Source of the DNA: Maratus speciosus
Lineage: Eukaryota; Arthropoda; Arachnida; Araneae; Salticidae
Direction of reading: 5' to 3'
DNA: 64,000 nt
Assembly: GCA_963932465.1 (NCBI GenBank)
Contig: OZ010792.1
Span: 514,957,100-515,021,099 of the forward strand
Shown: positions 56,180 through 64,000 of the stretch, piece after piece
Layout of the letters: every line of letters begins with the position of its first letter
Position numbering within the stretch: the stretch's first letter is position 1
Notes under the pieces: model-generated
What the model saw: the letters and a program-made list of their open reading frames with translations, nothing else
Databases searched by the model: none
Told to the model about the DNA's origin: nothing
Program-made: the position numbers and the translations under genes

Positions 56180-57454
56180 AGGGTGATTCTGTTCCGAATT
56201 TTCCTAAAATTTAAGGTTCCGATAATTTAAAAAAATCAGCCAACAACCCGAAAATTTGGACCGCGATTTTTGACAAATGGTCGGCGAAAAAAATCAATTT
56301 CGTCAATCATTCGCGGAAAAAAATCTCCTATTTCGTGACAGGATCGCGGAAAAAACGAATTGTGTCAAAGGGTCGCGGATAAAATGCGAATTGTTTCAAA
56401 GGGCCTCGGATAAAATGAGAATTTGTCAAAAGGCCGCGGATAAAACACGGATTTTGTCAAAGGGCTGTGAAAAATTGCGAATTTTGTCACAGGATCGCGA
56501 AAAGAAGTCAAATTTCGTCAAATGATTGTAGAGAAAACGCGAATTTCGCCAAATGATCACGGAGGAAAAGTGAATTTCGTCAAATGATCTCGGGTGAAAC
56601 GCGAATTTCGTCTAATAACCGCTGAAAAACGCGAATTTCATCATGGGACCATGGATAAAAACGCGAATTTTATCAAGGAGGCGTAAAAAATGCGAATTTC
56701 GACAAATGAAAGCGAAAAAACACGTAATCTGTCGAAAAGCCGCGGAAAAAAACACGAATTTCATCAAAAAGGTGCTGAAAAAGTGCGAATTTCGACAAAG
56801 GTTCCCGAAAAAATCCGCAAATTTTGTCAAAAAGCCGCCGAAAAAACGCAAATTTCGACAAAGGATCGCAGAAAAACGCGAATTTTGTTAGAGAGCCGCG
56901 GAAAAAAAACGCGAATTTCGTCAAAGGGCCGTAGAAAAAACGCAAATTTTGTCAAAAAGCTGTGGATAAAACGCGAAGTTCGGCAAAGGATCGCGAAAAA
57001 AAAAGGATTTATTCCGCCAAAGGGCCGCGGAAAAAAGCGAATTTCGTCAAAAGACAGCAAAAGAATGTGAATTTCGTCAAAGAATCGAGGGAAAATGTGA
57101 ATTTCATTAAAGGGTCGTAATAAAAACCCGAATTTCATCAAACGGTCGCGGAAGAAACACGGCGGTCTCTTTAGAAAACAGCAAACATACAAGCAACTAT
57201 ATTTTTATTATTATAGGCATAGCTTTTAAACTGAAATGATATACGGAAGAAACTTTTTTAAAAGTCTGGTTAACCTGAACTCAACGTGCTGAAATCTACA
57301 CTCAGCGTGAAATCGACCTGAAATGGAAACAGAATTAACCCAAACTGCAACAAAAACAATTAGCGCCGGGAAGGATCCCCCCCCCCCCTGCTGCAACCTT
57401 TCATAAAATTTGATTTTAATTTCAGAATTTCTTTTTCACTCAGAATCACCCCTG
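56180..57454 (+). mobile_element. minisatellite-carrying element with GGGTGATTCTG / CAGAATCACCCCTG ends
   Basis: The left border GGGTGATTCTGTTCCG and the right border CTCAGAATCACCCCTGG are inverted. Between them lie a short unique stretch with CCGAAAATTTGGACC, the array (56260-57170) and about 280 bp of non-repeat sequence with GCGCCGGGAAGG. The same borders flank the array at 33061-33857. No transposase. Confidence 0.7.
56260..57170 (+). repeat. 31-bp minisatellite array, about 30 units
   Basis: Units such as CGCGAATTTCGTCAAAGGGCC plus GCGGAAAAAA occur with 29-33 bp spacing. This is one of the best preserved arrays. Open frames run on both strands (KKCEFRQ, FDEIRVFF) purely from the repeat. 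Confidence 0.93.
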
Positions 57455-57728
57455 GAGCGGGAGGTGGATTAATCACTACTCGGGCCCCCTCCTCTTCTTC
57501 AAAGCGATATAGACCAGGTGATATTCAAAATACACGTCTTCTCAATTACCTCATAAACCCCTGATGGAGGAAACGTACTTCCATTTAGAAAAATTATAGA
57601 AATCACAAATTTTTAGATATAGTATTTGTTTTGCCTGGTAAAATTCTAAATTTAATTTTGATACAGTCCCTGGGTTTATAGGTTATATTTAGAAAAAAGT
57701 TTTTTGTCTAAGAGGAACAAAGCAAAAA

Positions 57729-57760
57729 AAAATAAATAAATAAATAAATAAATAAATATT
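57729..57760. repeat. (AAAT)n microsatellite
   Basis: About seven AAAT units. Confidence 0.9.
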
Positions 57761-59236
57761 CTTTTACAACCAAAACTTACTAAATTACGAATGTTATGTA
57801 ATTTCAGTGTTTTCTAGCACTAGAAATGGAAAGAAGTATTATTTAGTACTGGTAAACGGCAAACATTGAAAATTCATAAAATTCAAAATATTATAATTTG
57901 GTAAGTTTTAGTCGTAAAATAATGCGATTTTTTTAAAATGCTCTTTTTAGATGGAGGACAACATTCTTTTAGGACCCAGGGGCCGTACTTGTCGTGAAAT
58001 TCCTAAAATTCCCGAAAAATAAAAAAAACTTCCTAAAATATGGTAACCTGTCCTGAAATTTCGCGAGTTTGTACTATAGCAATAACAGTCATGATTTTTC
58101 CACGAATATATATATATACATTCCCGCAAATCATTTATTCAATTTGGGGTTTTGTGCAAAATTCCACAAAACCAGTATTTTGGAATTAATAAGTGCATAG
58201 GAGGGAAAAGAATATGAGCCAGAAAACAGTGAAACATTTTGTCATCTGATAATAAAAAATTGATGAATTTCGTCATGTAGTCACAGGGGAAAGAAACGTG
58301 AATTTGTCAGCAGACAGGAAAGAAAATCATCGCGAATTTCGTTAATCGGTTGTTCAGTGGAGTCGAAAAAAACATTGCGAAACAGAATTTCGTCAAACGA
58401 TCCATATAAATAAAATCGCCAATTCCGGCCAATTATTCGAGCAAAAAATTGTGACTTTTGTCAAACAACTTCGGAAAAACTCGCGAATTTCGTCAAGAGA
58501 TCGCGTAAAAAAAGGCGCGAATTTTATCAATCGGAAAAAATTGCGAATTTCGTCAAACAATTGCAAAAATGAATCGCGAATTATGTCGAACGATGCGGAG
58601 AAAATATCGCGATTTCGTCAAAAAGTCGGGTAAAAAATTTTCAAATTTCGTCGAACAAGTGCAGAGATTAATCACGAATTTCGAGAAACGATTGTTAAAG
58701 AAAACAGCGAATTTCCTTAAACGATCACGGGAAAAATAATCACGAATTTCAGCAAACGATTGCAGAGATAAATCGCGAATTTCAGCAAACAAGTGCGAAA
58801 AAATATCGCGAATTTCAGCAAACGATCGAAGAAAAAAACGCGAATTTCGGCAATCGATCACGAAAAAAAACGCAAATTTCCGCAAACGACCGAAGAAACA
58901 AGCGCGAATTGTGGCAATCGATCGCGGAAAAAATCGCGAATTTCAGCAAGCAATCGTGGGGAAAATGCGAATCTCGGCAAACGATCGCGGAAAAAATTGC
59001 CCATTTCGGCAAACGATCGCGGGAAAAAAAGGGAATTTGGGCAAACAATCGCGGGAAAAAAAGGGAATTTGGGCAAACAATTGCGGAATAAAAATCGCCA
59101 ATTTCGACAAAGATCGCCGAGAAAAATCATGAATTTCGGCAAACAATCTCGGAAAAAAAATCGCGAATTTCGGCAATCGATTACGGAGAAAAATCGCGAT
59201 TTTCGGCAAACAATCGTGGGATTGGATCGGATTGAT

Positions 59237-59467
59237 TTTTGACGGCCAGTTATCTACTCGAATGATATAGGTCCGAGGGGGGAGCGCCCTTCGTGGGGGG
59301 GGGGGGCTTTCTAAGGGAACCTAACCCATATTTACGCATGGAAATCCAAGATTCGAAGAAAACCACGAAAACTCCGAACGATTAGACTGGCGGGTGCGGC
59401 TGGATTCGAACACAGCACCTCCCGTCTACCAGCTTCGAGATCAGAACCTCTCGGCCACTGGTGGGGC
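59237..59467 (-). mobile_element. tRNA-derived SINE (second family), minus strand
   Basis: The minus strand reads GGCCCCACCAGTGGCCGAGAGG (A box), CTGGTAGACGGGAGGTGC, GTTCGAATCC (B box), then CCTAATCGTTCGGAGTTTTCG and a tail ending ATAACTGGCCGTC. It is the same family as 61381-61620. Array sequence AAACAATCGT(G/A)GGG lies on both sides, in line with a target duplication. Confidence 0.85.
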
Positions 59468-59620
59468 CGAAACAATCGTAGGGGAAAAGCGAATTTCGGC
59501 AAACGATCGAAGAGAAAATCGCAAATTTCGGCAAACGATCAAAGAAAAAATCGCGAATTTTTGCAAACATTCGTGGGAAAAAGGCGAATTTCGGCAAACG
59601 ATCGCGGAATAAAAATCGGG

Positions 59621-59982
59621 AATGGACTTTACCCACGAATGGCAATAGCCACTCCTCTGCGGGGGAAAACCCTCCGAAAAAGACTGTTTATTGGACGAAT
59701 GGGGAGCAGTGTTAAAATGTTCTTCACGCCTATTGGTGTTTTTCTTCTGCTTACCCGCGGCTGACGTCACATGGGTAAAGTCCGAAGCTAACGAGAAAGA
59801 CAGGCTGCCGCGGTCGGTCCGATTGTTCTTTTTTTACAGACCGCTGGACTCATGTGATGCTCTTTTCGCACAACTTCATTGGTGCATTCGAGCAGCACGT
59901 GACTCCAGCAGTCTGTAAAAAAAGAAGAATCGGACCCACCGCGGCAGCCTGTCTTTCTCGTTAGCCTCGGGTAAAGTCCATT
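59621..59982. mobile_element. MITE (AATGGACTTTACCC ends) with nested hairpin element
   Basis: This is a second copy of the MITE at 52447-52612, inserted in the minisatellite array. Its right end is doubled because a 185-bp element (59784-59968) inserted there and duplicated GGGTAAAGTCC. Confidence 0.85.
59784..59968. mobile_element. 185-bp MULE-like hairpin element, 11-bp TSD
   Basis: GAAGCTAACGAGAAAGACAG at the left and, inverted, GAGGCTAACGAGAAAGACAG at the right; the inverted repeat runs at least 30 bp (to GCTGCCGCGG) and loosely on to TTTACAGACYGCTGGA. Exact 11-bp flanks GGGTAAAGTCC lie at 59773-59783 and 59969-59979. Long inverted ends with a 9-11 bp duplication are typical of Mutator-like elements; that assignment is inference. 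Confidence 0.85.
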
Positions 59983-60298
59983 TCGCAAATGATCGCAGAA
60001 AAAATAACGAATTTCAACAAACGATCGCAGAAAAAAAAGTAGTATGCTGGGTAAATGTGTCCTGAAATACCGAAAAGAATATATCCTGAAATATCAACCT
60101 AAGGCCAGTATTACTCTAGCAGGGACCATATAAAATACAAAATTTCGTATTTTAATATGTATACTGGACCATTTAAAACAAATGCCATATCTAAAGTCTG
60201 TACTTATACTTTTCGCAGTTGGAAGTATGTTTCTATCGTCAGCGGTCTAACTTCTTGATATTTTATGCATTAATTATAGCAGCACACACAATTTTAAC

Positions 60299-61349
60299 CA
60301 GGAAACCAGGGTTGGGTTTTTGGCATGACAAGCGTTAAAAATTGGTTTAAACTGTCATAAACTGGTTTAAACCGTCGAAAACTGTCAAAAACATGTAACT
60401 AACTGAAACATTTTAATAACAATACGTATACATTAAATATGTCTATGAATTATGTAATCTTTTATTTAAAATTATAATAATTTAATAATTTTAAATTATT
60501 AAGTGCAGTAAAATATTTTTATTTTTTGGAATTCCCAATCAGAAGAAAATCCTTTTGTACAATTAATAATCCAGATCAGTTTTACCCCGCAGCATGCTGT
60601 AGCACATAACCAGTTTAGTACATTTATTTACACCAAAATGATTTCCGAGTTTAGAGTGCATGAAACATTAGAAAATAGTCTTGTCTCTTAATTGATGCTG
60701 AGCTAGCAGTACTTGATAACAAAAACATTGCTGGATGAGCAAGTTTCGAAGCAGGCTCAGCCGAAAAGCTATTGAATCAAATGATACCTTTCCAACTTTC
60801 CACCAAGTAATGGGGTCCTCCCTATAGCACTGAAATAAGAAGACGGGAGAGGGGATTCTTCAGCTTCATACACAATCAGTACAGGTACCCCTTGCCCCTT
60901 AGTGTTGGGATGCAAAATATAAGCCATAAAATGGTATGGTTTCATGATTTTGATCTCTTCTTTAATTTACTTTTTCAATATGGCGATTAAGTGGACTTTC
61001 TTTTAGAAGACTGGGTCAATTTTATTCAGTTTTAAAATCGAAAAAATATTTTTATATGTTTAAAGAAAGGATGTTTTAAGATTTTGACTTTAAACTTAAA
61101 AAAAAAAATAAATAAATAAAAAATTTCTCTTATTTTGTAAATGTTTAAGATTAGTTATCCAGTTTCAGTTTTGATGGAATGGTTATTGCCTAAACTAGAA
61201 TAAAATTGATGCACATTATCTTGTTATATACATAATTTTTTCTTTTTCTTAGAAAAAAAAATCCTAGGCAATGCTTTAATATCTCTAAAGTAATAGATAA
61301 ATTAGTTTTAAGTAACAGAAATTATGTGCAGTTCATGTGAACTTATCTC

Positions 61350-61383
<34 letters not shown>

Positions 61384-61914
61384 GGCCCCACTAGTGGCCG
61401 AGAGGTACTGCTCTCGAAGCTGGTAGACGGGAAGTGCTGGGTTCGATCCCAATCGCCCCCGTCGGCCTAATCGTTCGGAGTTTTCGTGGTTTTCTTCGGA
61501 CCTTGGACTTCCAAGCGTTAATACGGGTTAGGTACCCTTAAAAAGACCCCCACGAAGGGCACTCCCCCCCTTAGGGTCTATATCCCTCGTGTTGATAATT
61601 GGCCGTCATAAACACAACCAACCAACCTATTTTTTAGAAAAGCACAATATTACCAAAAAAATTTAAATACAAATTTTATCCTGTAAAAAAGTTGCACCAA
61701 ACAATAATACTTTTATACTATATATTAATTACTGATATACAGTAATAGTGAATTTTAAATATTACGTGTAATGTTGTATGTGACATTTAATGTGAAATTT
61801 TACAGTTGAATGTAGCATTTGAGGTTTTTGACAGATGATTTTTGACAAGAGGTTTTTGATGTGATGGTTTAAACCCGACATAAACTGACACATGTCAAAA
61901 ACCTGCCAACCCTG
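60299..61914. mobile_element. hAT-like element, 1616 bp, TSD ATTTTAAC, with SINE inside
   Basis: Exact 8-bp flanks ATTTTAAC lie at 60291-60298 and 61915-61922. The left end has CAGG, then CAGGGTTGGGTTTTTGGCATG nine bases in; the right end on the minus strand is CAGGGTTGGCAGGTTTTTGACATG. Subterminal GGTTTAAACYG motifs lie near both ends. No transposase frame. A SINE (61381-61620) is inserted. Confidence 0.85.
61381..61628 (+). mobile_element. tRNA-derived SINE (second family), plus strand, full length
   Basis: GGCCCCACTAGTGGCCGAGAGG (A box), AAGCTGGTAGACGGGAAG and GGGTTCGATCCC (B box), then CCTAATCGTTCGGAGTTTTCG, GGGTTAGGTACCC and a tail of ATAATTGGCCGTC followed by ACAACCAACCAACC. A 30-base T-run directly precedes it. 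The same tail word is stranded at 8320-8335. Confidence 0.9.
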
Positions 61915-61924
61915 ATTTTAACCA

Positions 61925-62585
61925 ACATAATTTTTTCACATATAATCAAATCATATTTAGGATATCCCCAAACATGTAAATTTCGGTCTAGTTTTAAAGG
62001 AGGGAGGGGTTGGCGTGAGGTCGTGTGACTGACCATGGTGCTAAAATGTAAGGAGTTATGATTAGACAAATGCTTAATTAAAATTTCAAAGATATAATTC
62101 GTAGAGGTGCTTTCAAAATCTTGCCTAGGCCGTCGTGGCTACTAGTCTCCTCTGCGTAAATATTTCCCAAACTGAAAGCCGAAAAATTTCAAGAATTCAA
62201 TACTTTATTTTTATGAATAAAAAAGAAATTAAAAGTGGAGTAGCGTTTGAACTACAATTAATAATTTTCAAGATTCAATAAATGAGTGAAACAAAGAATA
62301 ATGCACATTTTTGCATTAAATGTTAGCTCAATGTGAAAAAAAAAAAAAAAAAAAAAAAAAAACTCGAAAAAAATCTTAGCAGAGGGACCCCTTTTCTTGT
62401 GGGCCCCTAGGCTTCAGCTTAATGGGTAATTTGCCTTTTTTTTGGGGGGGGGGGGGGACGTATATTATTCTGATGCGGCCACACGCCGAAATAAGTTGAA
62501 AAGCATAGGCGTAACCAGCCTTTTGAACGGGGGGGGGTGCCCAGACTTTTTAACGTGAACATGTTGGATACAAAAATATCTTATA
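61925..62585. other. no gene recognised
   Basis: A-run at 62336-62361, G-run at 62443-62458. Nothing coding. Confidence 0.4.
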
Positions 62586-62587
62586 TA

Positions 62588-62665
62588 GTAAAACCTGCTA
62601 AAACGGAACCCAGTGAAACCTGTCACATTTCTGTTTTAGACAGGTTTTTATCTTAGGTGGTAATA
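62588..62665 (+). mobile_element. Tigger-like end fragment
   Basis: TA then (C)AGTAAAACCTGCTAAAACGG-type sequence with a TTCTGTTTTAGACAGGTTTTTA echo. The partner end was not found. Confidence 0.45.
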
Positions 62666-64000
62666 ATTGTGAGGTATTTCTTTTAAAAGGGCTCAAACGC
62701 AATTTTTGTTTGCGTGAGGGGGGATGAGAAGAGGTACAAAACATCAAAACTGAATCTAATAGTAAAAAAAAAATATATATATAATAATAAATAAAATGAT
62801 ATGTTCCTTGCAGCAGTGACATAAGACACAAGACAGTGACTAAGTGTGGTCACAAGTGTAAAACCTTTTGGCACCATAACTTCTTATAAAGATTAAAAAA
62901 GGCCTTTAATCACGCTGGAAACTTCTATAAGCACATGGGAACACTGTGTGAGATCTAAAATTATCTCAGTCAAAGTCTTGTACATGAAATTTTGCCGGAT
63001 GGTAAATCTCAGGTAATACATGCGGTACACCAACCAGTACATACGCACGAAGTTTTACAGAATGTGACTCCATGACTTCTTAGGGATCACTGGAAGGACT
63101 CAAGAAATTTTGGAGGAAAGTCTATATAAATAATTATTATAATATTATAAATAATTATAATATTCATTAATTCATGTGTTTATCCCAGAATGTGTCGAAT
63201 ATGTTAGGTAAAGCAAGTCATGATAATATACACTAAATTTTATCAAGATGATAAAAATTATACTATCATGATGCGACTGTACTGTAATAATAAAGATAGG
63301 TACTTGTCTGTCTCTGTGTGTGTGTGTGTGCGTACGCGCGCACTGAACTCTGAAAAGACTATGTAGCCCGCACAGCTGCAAGATTTGACAGGAAAGTGCC
63401 TCTATGCCTGAAGTCAAGCATATCGAAGACAATTTCTGGAATTTTTCAATTAATTTTTTGTGAGAAGTTCTTCGCATTTTGCGGCAATTTTTTCAAATTA
63501 GTAAAAATGAATCCGATTTCAATATTTTACCCAGCAAACTTTGTTTTCTTTTCAATAAAGTTTTTTTCGAGATTCTTACAGCGATTTTTCAATTTTTAAC
63601 AATTTTTTAATGTTATTTTTAGAAGATTTTATTGGCATTTCGAGGTGATTTTTTTTTACATTCCTAAAAAGAATCCGTTTTAAATCTTTTATCCAATTAT
63701 TTAATTTCATTCTCTGCGGTTTTTTTAATCTTTTCGGAATTTTTAATGCGATTTTTAGCGGGGTTTTTCATGCTTTGAGGAGATTTTTTTACTTTTTTTG
63801 AAACAGAAAAAAAAAAAAAAAAAAAAAAACAACGGTAATTTTTGCAATTGCCGTGATTAAATTTGAATTGGAAGAATGTCAAATCAGTTCTTATAAGAAA
63901 GCTGAAAATTTAATTTGGCTCGAAATAAAAAATCACAATAATTCAAGATTCGCTTGTTTCGAGACAGAAGTGGTCGTAGCTTTCTCGGGAGTACGTTGTC
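62666..64000. other. no gene recognised; simple repeats
   Basis: (GT)n with CGTACGCGCGCA at 63316-63341, an A-run at 63810-63828, and a pattern of TTTTTCGAGATTCTTACAGCGATTTTT words (63540-63790). That pattern may be a very diverged relative of the minisatellite, but the period is not clear. Confidence 0.4.

Larger units (their letters stand above)
58255..60045 (+). repeat. 31-bp minisatellite array, broken by a SINE and a MITE
   Basis: About 30 units fill 58255-59235, moving from a CGTCAAACGATC type at the left to a CGGCAAACGATCGCGGAAAAAA type at the right. The array resumes at 59470-59620 and 59985-60040. The gaps are a minus-strand SINE (59237-59467) and the MITE 59621-59982. Joining the three parts gives one continuous array. 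CCTGAAAT words at 58035-58065 and 60058-60095 border it on both sides. Confidence 0.92.

Noticed and set aside
56260..57170. CRISPR-like array
   Set aside because: There are no constant repeats separated by unique spacers; each unit is a diverged copy of the whole 31-bp sequence, and the genome is eukaryotic.

Overview
This is AT-rich animal nuclear DNA. Introns with GT-AG borders, Pol III-type SINEs and very many decayed cut-and-paste DNA transposons all say metazoan; nothing looks bacterial or viral. One SINE carries the GGTCGATAAAATGAGTACC-type core known from several invertebrate groups, so an arthropod (perhaps a chelicerate) is my best guess, but the species cannot be fixed from the sequence.

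Genes. The firmest gene is the 5' part of an Aurora protein kinase on the minus strand. Four coding exons (30079-30026, 16664-16582, 12041-11930, 3805-3726) join in phase and encode the start methionine, the glycine-rich loop, the catalytic lysine and the alpha-C glutamate; the rest of the kinase must lie left of base 1. Its three visible introns (about 13.4, 4.5 and 8.1 kb) are packed with transposons. Just upstream, facing the other way, is an unrecognised plus-strand gene candidate (exons near 30939-31184 and 34774). Its 5' part, together with the shared promoter-side sequence, has been duplicated at about 36.0-37.66 kb. An inverted pair of well-formed tRNA-Thr(TGT) genes or tRNA-like units lies at 48989-49219.

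Mobile DNA. I could define both ends and the target duplication for many elements: pogo/Tigger-like elements (TA duplication, CAG start) at 4368, 8736, 14075, 15239, 21889 and 54362; hAT-like elements (8-bp duplication) at 2172, 13880, 23780, 28672, 32390, 40216 and 60299; a mariner-like palindromic MITE at 45781; a 1.5-kb TA-flanked element at 20141; an element with a 10-bp duplication at 27023; and a MULE-like hairpin with an 11-bp duplication at 59784. Several are nested, and two paralogous empty sites in the window confirm insertions. Decayed transposase genes are visible in the Tigger elements at 4368 and 54362 and in hAT copies at 1826 and 24.1-25.0 kb. tRNA-derived SINEs of at least three families occur at 23.5, 51.2-53.4, 59.2 and 61.4 kb.

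Most unusual structure. A minisatellite with a degenerate unit of about 31 bp (core GAATTTCGTCAAA..ATCGCGGAAAAAA) recurs as at least nine separate arrays at about 0.3, 7.4, 19.7, 33.1, 44.0, 48.1, 49.5, 56.3 and 58.3 kb, in both orientations and inside transposons with quite different ends. The lysine/arginine-rich open frames over these arrays are by-products of the repeat, not genes. From about 38 kb to the right end I see almost no coding sequence; it is transposon remnants, foldback elements, minisatellites and SINEs.
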